A DNA stretch of 46,297 nt from contig JAPDJO010000005.1 in the NCBI GenBank assembly GCA_029259115.1, positions 1 to 46,297 on the forward strand, read 5' to 3'. A model generated the notes under the pieces. The model saw only the letters and a list, made by a program, of their open reading frames with translations, ran no database searches and was not told the origin of the DNA. The translations under genes and the position numbers were made by a program. This document shows, piece after piece, positions 35,326 to 44,782 of the stretch; position 1 is the first letter of the stretch; each line of letters starts with the position of its first letter. Source of the stretch: Thermoplasmatota archaeon. Its GTDB lineage: Archaea > Thermoplasmatota > E2 > DHVEG-1 > B18-G2.

Positions 35326-36446
35326 CAGCTCCCCTCTATGGCTTTTTCCTCGATTTCAACCATGAAAACCTCTTTAACATAGTGATAGCTCACGACACCT
35401 GCTATTGCTATAAGTATGCCTATTATGAGATCTGTAAGTGATGAAGGTGAGTTTCGCAGTATATAGAATGGATTTGCAGAAGGCCCATACAATATCTGAT
35501 AAAGAATCTCAAGAACTCCATTTCCTATAAATCCAAAGGATAGCAGCGAAAAGGGAGCAAGCCAGTACTTCCAAGGATTCCTATTCCTCACTTTCGTATC
35601 TATAGCCCTGCCAAACACGACCAGTAGACCTGCTCCAACTATTCCCCAGATTATGTTTTTGGTGAACACAACAAAGAAATGCCAAGCCGTTGGTGTGGCA
35701 GGAGAAGATGGAAGAGTAGTCTGATTATAGGCATATAAGGCGCTGGCTACGAATATTAAGACAGCTATACCTGTAGTGTATATCGATATTTTTCCAGTTA
35801 GAAATCCAGATTTAAGTTCTTCCCATACTAAAGCAACGCCTCTTTCCCATTTCATAGCTCTTATTAAGAGATATGCTCCTAAAGTAAGGACTATTGCACT
35901 AAATCCTGCGTGAGTCATATTTAGGAGGGCAAAAACAGACCAGACTATCAAAACCAAAGCTATTGGCAAAAGAAACTGCTTTCTTACCTTTTCATCCTCC
36001 ATCATCTTTACTATCCTGTAATAGGTATCTTCTACCGCCCTACTCTGCTTTACGGTTACTCTTCTTATGGATCTTATCCTAGCTCTGGATTCGACTATCG
36101 GAAGGATATATTCATCCTCGGCTCCATCAGTTACTAGGATAACCTCATTTGCTTTTGTTTTCTCTAAAACATAATCCAGCTGATCAGCTATCCTTTGATC
36201 AGACTTTACACCGACAGCTATATCTCCGCACAATGTAGCAATCTCAACATTCTTCCCGCTATTTCTGAGCTGATCATATAAAGATATAGCTGCAAACAGA
36301 GAGTTAACATCAGAATCCTCAGGATCTACAAGGGCTAATTTTTCTGCTGCCTTCAGATTTTCCTCCCTTCCAATTATAGGAGATTCTATCTTTGCCTTTC
36401 TGCCTAGATCATCGTCTCTATCTATGTTCAATACCAATATCTTCAT
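35325..36446 (-). CDS. DUF373 membrane protein
   Basis: 373 residues from ATG at 36446; the frame is open upstream to 36506 but with unrelated residues. The soluble N-terminal half starts MKILVLNIDRDDDLGRKA and has NSLFAAISLYDQL, ATLCGD and VTDGAEDEYILP, which resemble a Rossmann-like nucleotide- or metal-binding fold. The C-terminal half (from about 165) has six or so TM helices. DUF373 is archaeal with no known function. Coupling to mptE suggests a role near pterin metabolism or at least co-regulation. Confidence 0.82.
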   Translation of the reverse strand: MKILVLNIDRDDDLGRKAKIESPIIGREENLKAAEKLALVDPEDSDVNSLFAAISLYDQLRNSGKNVEIATLCGDIAVGVKSDQRIADQLDYVLEKTKANEVILVTDGAEDEYILPIVESRARIRSIRRVTVKQSRAVEDTYYRIVKMMEDEKVRKQFLLPIALVLIVWSVFALLNMTHAGFSAIVLTLGAYLLIRAMKWERGVALVWEELKSGFLTGKISIYTTGIAVLIFVASALYAYNQTTLPSSPATPTAWHFFVVFTKNIIWGIVGAGLLVVFGRAIDTKVRNRNPWKYWLAPFSLLSFGFIGNGVLEILYQILYGPSANPFYILRNSPSSLTDLIIGILIAIAGVVSYHYVKEVFMVEIEEKAIEGS

Positions 36447-36486
36447 GAACCCAATTAAGAGAATCCCTTTGAATATATAAGAATAT

Positions 36487-37401
36487 TTATGATGATAGCT
36501 CTCCAAACTTTGATTTATATACCTCTAAAACATCATTCCAAGATGGTATATTCTCCTGAGCACCTATACCTTGAATTATGAAATGCGACACTATCGATCC
36601 TATCCTGCATGAAATAACTTCATTGTATCCTTTCATTATACCAACGAGAAATCCAGCCCTGTGAGAGTCTCCTGCACCTGTTGGATCTTTAATCTCTTTA
36701 ACTTTAACAGCCGGGATATCAAGACGATCCTCTTTGGTGTAGATCCTTGACCCTTTCTCCCCCATGCTCACTATAATTGCTTTTGTATTATCTGAAAAGA
36801 GTTCCCTGATATCTTTGACTCTCATCTCTCTTGATATGTAATCCGCTTCATATTCGTTGAAAAACAGATAGTCTGCATATGCTAAACAGTTGATTATATC
36901 CTCTTTTACATTTCTGTGGAACATTTCCTGACCGGGATCAAAGCTTACTATGCAATTTTCCCTCTTTGCATCCCTCATAAGATTCTCATAAACGCTTATT
37001 TCCCCAGCCGAAAAATGCACACATCTATATTTCGAGAAATCCACCTTCCTGTAAGAAAGTCTGGATGATGCTCCAGAGTAATAGTATATTTGTTGATTCC
37101 CCTTATCATCTGAGAACATGAAGGATCTTGCGGTTATGTCATCTACATACTGTAGATTTTCTATATTTATCCCCATTTCCAACAACTTCTTCTCATAATC
37201 AGAATCCTTGAAATCTTTGCCAACCGAGGAGTAAAGAGAGGAGTTTATCCCTAATTTTTTTGCCACAACAGCCACATTCCCTGCGCAGCCGCCAAAGCAT
37301 AGCTTTAGCTCATCTACAGATGTTGCCTCGTTCTTTCTTGGTAAGAACTTCACCCTCGATATGAAATCAAATGCTATGTTTCCAACTACCAGTAAGCTCA
37401 C
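36487..37401 (-). CDS. PfkB-family carbohydrate/nucleoside kinase
   Basis: 304 residues from GTG at 37401 (SLLVVGNIAFDF, the typical start); TTG at 37428 overlapping the previous stop is an alternative. GGCAGNVAVVAKKLG (around 37-51) and DPTGAGDSHRAGF, with the catalytic Asp in GAGD, are the two PfkB signatures. The substrate could be adenosine, ribose or another sugar. Between the DUF373 gene (41 bp downstream) and the C45 gene (stop 24 bp upstream of this start); all four genes of this string face the same way. Confidence 0.85.
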   Translation of the reverse strand: MSLLVVGNIAFDFISRVKFLPRKNEATSVDELKLCFGGCAGNVAVVAKKLGINSSLYSSVGKDFKDSDYEKKLLEMGINIENLQYVDDITARSFMFSDDKGNQQIYYYSGASSRLSYRKVDFSKYRCVHFSAGEISVYENLMRDAKRENCIVSFDPGQEMFHRNVKEDIINCLAYADYLFFNEYEADYISREMRVKDIRELFSDNTKAIIVSMGEKGSRIYTKEDRLDIPAVKVKEIKDPTGAGDSHRAGFLVGIMKGYNEVISCRIGSIVSHFIIQGIGAQENIPSWNDVLEVYKSKFGELSS

Positions 37402-37424
37402 GAGAAATGTTATGCTAAAGATAT

Positions 37425-38606
37425 TCAAAAATCTTCTACCAACTTCCTTAGATCTATGAGCCTGAAACCAATTTCACATGGATGACCGGGAGAATAGAGA
37501 GCAAGATAATCGTCTGGCTTGATTATTATTGAACATATGGTTCCGTAGGTTATACCATGTCTGCATATATCAAAACTATCTCCAATTTTCAAGAAATTTC
37601 CATGATCTTTCGTGAGAACATCTATGTAAAATTTCTCATCTATTTCTCCAATATTATTTCTGAGCAGTTTGTAAGCCCTCTCTAATCTCAATTTTGAACT
37701 CAGCATGTAATAGCTACTAAGGTCTTCTTTGTATAGATACTGGTAGTGATTTGTCGCAGCTAATATGTTATCATATACAAAGATCGCCTTAGAATGGTTA
37801 TACTCAACTAACATTTGTTTTCCAGATGAATCACTCCATATTGAATTAAGAGTCGCTGTTAAACCGAATGCCGTAAATACAGATCTCAGACCAGCCTCTC
37901 TCTCGTTGCTCTCATAGATTCTCCTAACTTCTTCTACATCTCTGCACCCCTCCATAGCAAGATGATTCAATTCCAAAGGCGTTAACCCTTCTCCAAAATC
38001 GTTTGATACTACAGTAGCATATACACATGCTAAACCCTTTTCATTTAACAGACCAAAGCCAAATATGGAAGGGATAGAGCTGACCTCAACATATCTGTAT
38101 CTTCCTTCTATCTCACATATCACTATTGGAGGTGGTCTTAGATACCTGGAGAAAAGAAACTTGTAGAGATAGTTCAGATCAAGATTCCAAGATAGATATC
38201 TTTTACCATCTTTGGTTACATCTCTAGCAACGCCAGTTATCGTACATCCTGCCTTTATGCTGGATAGAGCGAGAGAGTATCTTACAACATCAGATGTATT
38301 TAAGCTAAGAGATTTGCTCAATCCCCTCAATCTTTCGAGAAACTCAGGATATCTTGATTTCAATATCTCTATGTGAGAATCAACATCCAAATCATTGAAA
38401 CTTTTTCCAAATATTACTTTACACAGTAAGAATAATTTCTTGTAATAGGACCTAAACATGTACCCCTGCTTATAGCCAAGTTCGTAATGGGATTTTGCCT
38501 TTATGACAGGAATATCGAAAACTTCTTTATCATCTCCAAGGGTGATAACACTTAAATTTGGAAGCAAGAAGAGGATAGATAATGCTGTTGCTAGAAGTCT
38601 CTTCAT
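37425..38606 (-). CDS. Secreted C45-family Ntn-hydrolase (acyltransferase/amidase)
   Basis: 393 residues from ATG at 38606 (a GTG precedes it). A signal peptide covers about 1-24. The processed nucleophile is probably C121 in KAGCTITGV, equivalent to the GCT motif of acyl-CoA:6-aminopenicillanic acid acyltransferases; SWNLDLNY (around 142-149) and DFGEGLTPLELNHLA later are substrate-pocket segments of the family. Cleavage before the cysteine would give a small and a large chain. The substrate is likely an amide or acylated compound outside the cell; unknown in detail. Confidence 0.78.
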   Translation of the reverse strand: MKRLLATALSILFLLPNLSVITLGDDKEVFDIPVIKAKSHYELGYKQGYMFRSYYKKLFLLCKVIFGKSFNDLDVDSHIEILKSRYPEFLERLRGLSKSLSLNTSDVVRYSLALSSIKAGCTITGVARDVTKDGKRYLSWNLDLNYLYKFLFSRYLRPPPIVICEIEGRYRYVEVSSIPSIFGFGLLNEKGLACVYATVVSNDFGEGLTPLELNHLAMEGCRDVEEVRRIYESNEREAGLRSVFTAFGLTATLNSIWSDSSGKQMLVEYNHSKAIFVYDNILAATNHYQYLYKEDLSSYYMLSSKLRLERAYKLLRNNIGEIDEKFYIDVLTKDHGNFLKIGDSFDICRHGITYGTICSIIIKPDDYLALYSPGHPCEIGFRLIDLRKLVEDF

Positions 38607-38631
38607 CACAATTTATAATATTAACAAAACC

Positions 38632-38640
38632 CAAATATAC
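38632..38640. promoter_or_regulatory. Shared TATA element between the C45 gene and pheT
   Basis: CAAATATAC on the plus strand (GTATATTTG on the minus) lies midway between start codons at 38606 (minus) and 38662 (plus), about 26 bp from pheT and 30 bp from the C45 gene. No second TATA is evident at proper spacing for either gene. Confidence 0.5.
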
Positions 38641-38661
38641 CTTTTTACCTATTCTCAGGGT

Positions 38662-40290
38662 ATGCCAGTTATAAACTTCAGCTACAGAGACCTTGTCACT
38701 CTGATGGGAAGAGAGATAGACAAGAATGATTTTCTTGAGAGAATCCCTCTAATCGGGTGCGAGATAGAAAGAGTGGAGGGAGATGAGATAGGGATAGAAA
38801 TCTTTCCAGATAGACCTGACATGAATTCAGTAGAGGGCATAGCAAGGGCTGCAAGGAGCTTTTTCGGATTGGAAAAAGGGTTAAAGAGATATGATGTGAG
38901 TGATTCAGATATTGTAACATATGTTGATGGATCTGTCAAGGATGTTAGACCAGTGATTGTTACAGCCCTAATTAAGAATGTTGAGATGAGCGACGAGCTA
39001 ATAGCGTCGCTGATGGATCTCCAGGAGAAACTTCACCAGGGTATAGGTAGGAATAGAAAAAAGATAGCGATAGGGGTGCATGATTTTGACAAAGTTAAAC
39101 CTCCTTTCACATATAAAGCTGTAGATCCAAAATCTGTAAGATTCATTCCCCTCAATTCCTACGAGGAGATGGATCTTGTAGAGATTTTAGAGAGACATCC
39201 AAAAGGTATAGAGTACGGTCATCTCCTAAAGGGAAAGAGGCTTTACCCCATTCTTGTCGATTCCCAAGAAAATGTCCTATCCTTCCCTCCGATAATCAAT
39301 GGTACATTAACCGAGGTTACTCCATCTACAAAAAACATCTTCATAGATGTAACAGGAATCGATAGAGAGACAGCCAGCCTAGCTTTGAACATCATCTCGA
39401 CAGCTTTAGCTGAGAGAGGTGGAGAGATCTACAGAACAAAAGTGATTGACAATGGAGAAAAATTATATCCGGATCTGGAGCCAAGGGAGATGAAGGTGAA
39501 AAAAAGCTATGCGGAGAGCATTATAGGTATGAGATTTAAACCAGAGGAGATAAGAGAAAGTTTACTGAGGATGGGATATGATGTGAAGATAGATGGAGAT
39601 GAGATTCTGCTAAAGGTGCCAGCCTGGCGCGGAGACATTCTGCATGAGATAGATATAGTAGAGGATATAGCCATAGGTTATGGTTTTGATAGGATAGAGC
39701 CCGAGAATCCAAAGTATTTGACCTATGGAAAACCCTTGGAAAAAGCCAGATTAATCAAGAAACTGAGAACCATAATGATAGGTCTTGGATTCTATGAGGT
39801 AGAAACTCTAACTTTATCCAATGAGAAGGATGAGTTTGATAAGCTAGGGATGAAGAGAGGAAAAATCGTGAAAATAGAAAATCCGATAAGTGAGGAGTAT
39901 ACTTGCTTGAGAAAATCTTTACTCCCATCTCTATTAAAGATATGCAGGGCAAATAGGCACAGATCTCTACCTCAAAGGATATTTGAGATAGGTTATATAG
40001 TCAATGAAAGGGCAAAGAATGAGTTGCATTTGTCTTTCTTGGAGATTGATGAAAAAACGAACTTCAGCAGATGCAAATCTCTATTTGAAGCCATATCGAG
40101 AGATGCTGGTATTGATATGAAGATAAAGAGATCGAATCATCCCGCCTTCATAGAGGGGAGATGTGCGGGTATCTTGTACAAAGAAAAGGAGATAGGCTTT
40201 TTTGGAGAGATCCATCCCAGAACTCTGGTAGAGTTTGAACTGGAGCATCCAGGAATAGCTCTTGAGATCAATCTAGAGCATTTAGAGTGA
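38662..40290 (+). CDS. pheT: Phenylalanyl-tRNA synthetase beta subunit
   Basis: 542 residues, archaeal short form. The ATG at 38662 gives MPVINFSYRDLVTLMGREI, the family start; the frame is open upstream into the C45 gene without similarity. The B1 domain (PDRPDMNSVEGIARA) is followed by B3/B4 and B5 domains and a class II-like core with DILHEIDIVEDIAIGYGFDRI. The beta subunit binds the tRNA and edits Tyr-tRNA-Phe. The alpha subunit gene pheS is not in the window. TATA about 26 bp upstream, leaderless. Confidence 0.96.
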   Translation: MPVINFSYRDLVTLMGREIDKNDFLERIPLIGCEIERVEGDEIGIEIFPDRPDMNSVEGIARAARSFFGLEKGLKRYDVSDSDIVTYVDGSVKDVRPVIVTALIKNVEMSDELIASLMDLQEKLHQGIGRNRKKIAIGVHDFDKVKPPFTYKAVDPKSVRFIPLNSYEEMDLVEILERHPKGIEYGHLLKGKRLYPILVDSQENVLSFPPIINGTLTEVTPSTKNIFIDVTGIDRETASLALNIISTALAERGGEIYRTKVIDNGEKLYPDLEPREMKVKKSYAESIIGMRFKPEEIRESLLRMGYDVKIDGDEILLKVPAWRGDILHEIDIVEDIAIGYGFDRIEPENPKYLTYGKPLEKARLIKKLRTIMIGLGFYEVETLTLSNEKDEFDKLGMKRGKIVKIENPISEEYTCLRKSLLPSLLKICRANRHRSLPQRIFEIGYIVNERAKNELHLSFLEIDEKTNFSRCKSLFEAISRDAGIDMKIKRSNHPAFIEGRCAGILYKEKEIGFFGEIHPRTLVEFELEHPGIALEINLEHLE

Positions 40291-41441
40291 TGTTCAGGAA
40301 AACATTTGAGGGAAATGAAGTTGTTTTCGTCATAAGAGATGTGATAGAGGTAAGAATACCTAGAAAGGTATATGAGAAGTATAGCAGGAGATACTCCGAT
40401 GAGGAGATAATAACATACTGTGAGCATAAGAACATCTACAATCACATAACAAAAAGGAGAATGTATTACATAACAAAAGAGAGCGGCATCCCACTCATAG
40501 GACATACAGCTTTTGGGCTGATTGATAGAGGCACAAACCTTATACAGGTTAGACCCTGCTCAGGTTGCAATCTTAATTGCATATTTTGTTCAGTGGATGA
40601 GGGGATAAGCAAAACAAGAGTTACAGACTATATGATTGACCCAGATTATATCTTGGAAGAGTTTGAGAAGTTAGCGGAATTCAAGAGAAGGCATTGTAAA
40701 GGTGTGAAGATAGAGGCACATATAGATGGACAGGGAGAACCGTTTATTTATCCATATATGGTTGATCTGATAAAAAGACTGAAAGATATCGCGGATATCG
40801 TATCTGTACAAACTAATGGCACCTTACTCGATGAGAAGAAGATAAGCGAGCTAGAGGGATACCTCGATAGGATAAATCTTTCCATAAACTCCCTTGATGG
40901 GAAGAAAGCTAAACTTCTTGCTGGAAGGGCTGACTATGATATAGATCACGTAAAATCGATAGCCAAAGAGATAGCTGATAGCGAGATAGATCTTCTCATT
41001 GCTCCCGTTTGGGTTCCCAAGTACAATGATGGGGATATCATGGAGATATTAGAATTTGGCAAGAGGATTGGAGCAGGCAGGATATGGAAACCCTTTGGAG
41101 TACAGAAGTACATAAAGTACAGGTTTGGCAGACATCCAAAAGGGGCAAAGATAATCTCATTCAGAGATTTTTACTCTAGATTGAGAGAGATAGACAGAAA
41201 TCTCATTCTATCCCCTCGAGACTTTGGCATAGTGAAATGCAGATCCTTACCAAAAAGATTCAAGATTGGAGAGAGGGTGAAACTCAGGTTAGAGATGCAT
41301 GGTAGAATAAAAGGAGAGATGATAGGTATTGCCAGGGATAGAGTAATTCAGGTAACAGCTACCAATAAAAAGATCGGAGAGGTTGTGAACGTTAGAATAA
41401 CCAGAAACCAACACAACATATATGTAGCCACACCTGTTTGA
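40290..41441 (+). CDS. Radical SAM protein with C-terminal TRAM domain (COG2100-like)
   Basis: 383 residues. The Fe-S site is CNLNCIFC (Cx3Cx2C) after VRPCSG, followed by HIDGQGEP, VQTNGTLLDE and LSINSLDGKKAKLL of the SAM barrel. The last 60 residues (IGERVKLRLEMHGRIKGE onwards) form a TRAM-like RNA-binding barrel. No family activity known to me. It overlaps pheT (TGATG) and precedes ttuA by 10 bp, and TRAM domains commonly bind tRNA, so tRNA or rRNA modification is plausible. GTG 3 bp upstream is an alternative start. Confidence 0.8.
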   Translation: MFRKTFEGNEVVFVIRDVIEVRIPRKVYEKYSRRYSDEEIITYCEHKNIYNHITKRRMYYITKESGIPLIGHTAFGLIDRGTNLIQVRPCSGCNLNCIFCSVDEGISKTRVTDYMIDPDYILEEFEKLAEFKRRHCKGVKIEAHIDGQGEPFIYPYMVDLIKRLKDIADIVSVQTNGTLLDEKKISELEGYLDRINLSINSLDGKKAKLLAGRADYDIDHVKSIAKEIADSEIDLLIAPVWVPKYNDGDIMEILEFGKRIGAGRIWKPFGVQKYIKYRFGRHPKGAKIISFRDFYSRLREIDRNLILSPRDFGIVKCRSLPKRFKIGERVKLRLEMHGRIKGEMIGIARDRVIQVTATNKKIGEVVNVRITRNQHNIYVATPV

Positions 41442-41451
41442 TTCTTGTTAC

Positions 41452-42360
41452 ATGATAAGATGCGATAAATGCAACAAAGAAGCCGTAACTTTCATAAGAT
41501 ACAATGGTACCCATCTATGCAAAGGACATTTTATAGAGTATGTTGAAAAAAGGGTAAAGAGAGAGATAAGGAAGCAGAAAGGAAAGAGGAGATTAAAGAC
41601 CATAGCTGTAGCTTTATCAGGAGGAAAGGACAGCTCTGTAGCTTTATATCTAGTCCATAAGATATTCTCTAAAACCGCGGAGATCCATGCTATAACGATA
41701 GATGAGGGAATTAAGGGTTATAGGGAAAATACCGTGAAAATAGCAAAATCCCTATGTAAAAACCTCGGAATAGAACATCATATACTGAGTTTTGAAAACG
41801 ATATAGGTATTACTATGGATGAGATTGCAAAGAGACAAAGCCAGATAGGGACATGCACATACTGCGGAATATTTAGAAGAAACCTACTGAACAGAAAGGC
41901 AAGAGAGTTGAACGCAGATGCTCTGATTCTCGGTCACAATCTAGATGATTTTTCTCAGTCTGTTCTGATGAATTTTGTTAATGCAGATCTGGAGAAGCTC
42001 GCGCGGATGGCGCCACACTACAGGATACAAAAGAATCTGATTCCCAGAATTCTGCCCTTGAGATTGATTCCTGAAAAAGAGACGATGCTCTATGCTATGT
42101 TGATAGGATTGGAGATAAGCCTAGACGAATGCCCGTATGCATTTTCGAATAGGTTGATTTTTAGAGAGATAATAAACGAGCTTGAAGATAGAAATCCAGG
42201 GACAAGATATAAGATAGTACAGAGCTATGATGTGATAAGACCATACCTTTACGAGAAGTTTCCAGCCCTGGAATTGAAAAGATGCAAGATATGTGGAGAG
42301 CCAGCAAGTAGAGAGATATGTAAAGCCTGCGAACTAAGAAAACAACTTGGATTGATCTAG
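41452..42360 (+). CDS. ttuA: tRNA 2-thiolation protein TtuA/Ncs6 family
   Basis: 302 residues. N-terminal zinc finger (C4, C7, C23, H26), PP-loop SGGKDS (56-61) for ATP activation, then Fe-S/zinc ligands C135 and C138 (GTCTYCGIF) and C227 (DECPYA); a C-terminal zinc knuckle has KRCKICGEPASREICKAC. This enzyme adenylates and thiolates uridine in tRNA (U54 in thermophiles, or U34). Which position applies here is not decidable. It overlaps the opposing PAP2 gene by 27 bp. Confidence 0.92.
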   Translation: MIRCDKCNKEAVTFIRYNGTHLCKGHFIEYVEKRVKREIRKQKGKRRLKTIAVALSGGKDSSVALYLVHKIFSKTAEIHAITIDEGIKGYRENTVKIAKSLCKNLGIEHHILSFENDIGITMDEIAKRQSQIGTCTYCGIFRRNLLNRKARELNADALILGHNLDDFSQSVLMNFVNADLEKLARMAPHYRIQKNLIPRILPLRLIPEKETMLYAMLIGLEISLDECPYAFSNRLIFREIINELEDRNPGTRYKIVQSYDVIRPYLYEKFPALELKRCKICGEPASREICKACELRKQLGLI

Positions 42361-42933
42361 ATGTTCTCTGATAATTACAAAGGTTGAGAACATGTAAAAA
42401 GCTAATGTATATCCAGCTAGAACATCGCTAAGCCAGTGAACATTTAGGTAGATCCTGCTGAACCCAACCAGCAAAGTAGTAATAGTAGCTATAACATATA
42501 TGATTCTTCTCCTGTAAAGATAGCACACCAGAATAGAAAATATGGCAATCATCGTTGCATGTCCACTGGGAAAACTATAACCAGAGATTGGTATCAGATT
42601 ATCAACGGGTCTAGGTCTATGAATCAAAACCTTGATCAACTCCTCTATTAAAAATGTGGAGAGCATCGACAGAGAGAAGAACAAACCATCTTTTACTCTT
42701 CTTCTATACGCTAGAAGAGCTACTACGATAATAGACATTGCTGTTATGCTGTAAAAACTGCCCAGGTTTGTTATACAAGAGAAGAAAAAGATTAGTTCGG
42801 GATTCTTTGCTGACAAAATCGAATCTTTAACAGAAAGATCCACAGCTGGAATAAGGATATCAAATTCTACCATAATCGAGACTACAAGGAAAAGAGAAAG
42901 AGATGCAACATTCAATATTCTAATCCTATCCAT
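42334..42933 (-). CDS. PAP2-type membrane phosphatase
   Basis: 199 residues from ATG at 42933 (MDRIRILNVASLSLFL); the frame is open upstream through the radB gene but without similarity. The three PAP2 motifs are KVLIHRPRP, SFPSGHAT, and SRIYLNVHWLSDVLAG, carrying the catalytic and stabilising Arg/His/Asp. Six TM helices. Likely dephosphorylates a lipid pyrophosphate (polyprenyl- or archaeal lipid-type). Divergent from radB with a central TATA element. Confidence 0.9.
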   Translation of the reverse strand: MDRIRILNVASLSLFLVVSIMVEFDILIPAVDLSVKDSILSAKNPELIFFFSCITNLGSFYSITAMSIIVVALLAYRRRVKDGLFFSLSMLSTFLIEELIKVLIHRPRPVDNLIPISGYSFPSGHATMIAIFSILVCYLYRRRIIYVIATITTLLVGFSRIYLNVHWLSDVLAGYTLAFYMFSTFVIIREHLDQSKLFS

Positions 42934-42954
42934 CTTTTCAGAGAGGGCATAAAT

Positions 42955-42968
42955 CTTTTTATTTGTTA
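42955..42968. promoter_or_regulatory. Shared TATA region between PAP2 and radB
   Basis: CTTTTTATTTG (42955-42965) reads CAAATAAAAAG on the other strand. Its centre (about 42961) is 26-28 bp from both start codons (42933 on minus, 42987 on plus), so a single element could serve both leaderless transcripts. Confidence 0.5.
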
Positions 42969-42986
42969 AAACCCTTTCATCAGCGA

Positions 42987-43646
42987 ATGAACAAACTTTC
43001 TCTCCAGTGTAAACCTTTAGATAATCTCCTTGGTGGAGGTATAGAGGAAGGGATAATAACAGAGTTCTATGGCGAAGCGGGGAGCGGAAAAACAAACATA
43101 TGCCTACAAGCAGCGAGAGAGGTAGCAAAGCAGGGTAAAAAAGTTGCTTATATAGATAGCGAAGGTGTTTCTATAGAAAGGTTGAGACAGATAATCGGGG
43201 GAGATGAGGAGTATCAGAAGAGCATCATGGCAAATATACTGTTTTTCAATCCTCACTCTCTTGAAGAGCAGGAACGCATGGTTAACAATGCTTTAAAGAT
43301 AAGGGATGTGAAAATGGTGATAGTTGATACCATAAACATGCTTTACAGAATGAAGCTGGAAGAGGATGAGGAAGGAGCCACGAGATCGATAGTTAGGCAA
43401 CTCACAAACCTTCAGATATCTGCTAGGAAAGATGGATTGTATGTTATAGTAACAGGTCAGGTTTATTCTACGGAAGATGGAGATGTGAAACCGTTTGCTG
43501 GTAAAGGGATGGAACACATGGCTAAGACGATAATAAAGCTGGAGAGGGTTGATATGGGAAAGAGAAAAGCCACGATAATAAAACACAGATCCCAGCCTGA
43601 AGGGCTATATGCCATATTTACGATAACAGAGAGGGGTTTAGAGTAG
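42987..43646 (+). CDS. radB: DNA repair/recombination protein RadB
   Basis: 219 residues from ATG at 42987 (NKLSLQCKPLDNLLGGGI), with TATA about 26 bp upstream. RadB is the euryarchaeal RadA paralogue lacking the N-terminal DNA-binding domain, a recombination mediator. Walker A is GEAGSGKT (29-36), and Walker B lies in KMVIVDTINMLYRM. A TTG at 42963 is a possible upstream start but is less consistent with the TATA. Confidence 0.93.
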   Translation: MNKLSLQCKPLDNLLGGGIEEGIITEFYGEAGSGKTNICLQAAREVAKQGKKVAYIDSEGVSIERLRQIIGGDEEYQKSIMANILFFNPHSLEEQERMVNNALKIRDVKMVIVDTINMLYRMKLEEDEEGATRSIVRQLTNLQISARKDGLYVIVTGQVYSTEDGDVKPFAGKGMEHMAKTIIKLERVDMGKRKATIIKHRSQPEGLYAIFTITERGLE

Positions 43647-43698
43647 TCTAAAAAGAACATGCGAAACCAATAAAAGCTAATCATCTATAACTTCTTTA

Positions 43699-44778
43699 AT
43701 GGCAGTAGAAGAAAAGATACCCTCCATCAAGGAACTCCTCTCCGGTTATGATAAAAGTAATCTTGTAATCGCTACTATATGTTCCCATTCAAGTTTGCAG
43801 ATTTTCAACGGCGCGAGAAAGGAAGGTTTCAAAACCCTCGGTATAGGAATTGAGGACAGGATAAAGTTCTATGATGCATTTCCTCTGGGCAAACCGGATG
43901 AGTTTTTCCTTGTTGATAATTACAAAGATATTCCAAAGTATGTTGAGGAGCTAAGGGAAAAGAACGTTATCATTATTCCTCATGGCTCATTTGTTGAGTA
44001 TCTTGGTGCTGAAAACTTCTTGAAACTTGAGCTACCAACTTTTGGAAACAGAAGGGTGTTGATGTGGGAATCTGATAGAGATCTTGAGAGAAAATGGCTC
44101 GAGGGTGCTGGTTTGGATATGCCAAAGCAAATAAAGGATCCGAAGGATATCGATAGGCCTGTTATAGTGAAATACCATGGTGCAAAGGGAGGGAAGGGAT
44201 TTTTCATAGCCAAGACTTATGAGGAGTTTGAGAAACTCGTGGATTGGAGCAAACCTTTCACGATACAGGAATTCGTTATGGGGACGAGGTATTATCTGCA
44301 TTACTTCTATTCTCCGATAATCAATGAAGGTTACAGATTGAAGAAGGGCTCACTTCAGTTGCTTTCTATGGATAGAAGAGATGAGACGACTATAGATGAA
44401 CTTCAGAGAATTGGCTCGATCTCGGAGCTGGAAGAGATAGGTATACATCCAACCTTCGTTGTCACTGGTAACATACCGATAGTTATGAGAGAATCTCTGT
44501 TACCAGAGGTGTTCAGGATGGGAGAAAAGGTGGTCGAGAAATCCATTGAGCTGTTTGGTGGGATTATAGGGCCGTTCTGTCTGGAGACCGTGATAACAGA
44601 AGATCTCAAATTCAAGGTTTTTGAGATTTCTGCCAGAATTGTTGCTGGAACGAATCCTTATATATCTGGTTCGCCTTATTCTGACCTGATACAGCCAGAT
44701 TTATCAACTGGCAGAAGGATAGCCCAGGAGATTAAATATGCTCAAAAGCATGATCTGCTTGAAGAAATCCTGAGTTGA
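43699..44778 (+). CDS. purP: FAICAR synthetase PurP (formate-dependent)
   Basis: 359 residues, normal for PurP. Converts AICAR, formate and ATP to FAICAR in archaeal purine synthesis. SHSS with H30 near the start, IPHGSFVEYLG, KYHGAKGGKGFF (glycine-rich ATP loop), TGNIPIVMRESLLPEVF and FCLETV complete the ATP-grasp core; ARIVAGTNPYISG is the C-terminal part. This copy keeps the standard motifs, unlike the paralogue at 1021-2175. It is 4 bp upstream of nep1 and likely in one operon with it. Confidence 0.92.
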   Translation: MAVEEKIPSIKELLSGYDKSNLVIATICSHSSLQIFNGARKEGFKTLGIGIEDRIKFYDAFPLGKPDEFFLVDNYKDIPKYVEELREKNVIIIPHGSFVEYLGAENFLKLELPTFGNRRVLMWESDRDLERKWLEGAGLDMPKQIKDPKDIDRPVIVKYHGAKGGKGFFIAKTYEEFEKLVDWSKPFTIQEFVMGTRYYLHYFYSPIINEGYRLKKGSLQLLSMDRRDETTIDELQRIGSISELEEIGIHPTFVVTGNIPIVMRESLLPEVFRMGEKVVEKSIELFGGIIGPFCLETVITEDLKFKVFEISARIVAGTNPYISGSPYSDLIQPDLSTGRRIAQEIKYAQKHDLLEEILS

Positions 44779-44782
44779 TCTC

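Noticed and set aside
42934-43128. Extended PAP2 N-terminus
   Set aside because: It is antisense to the radB start and has no PAP2 character; TATA spacing supports ATG 42933.
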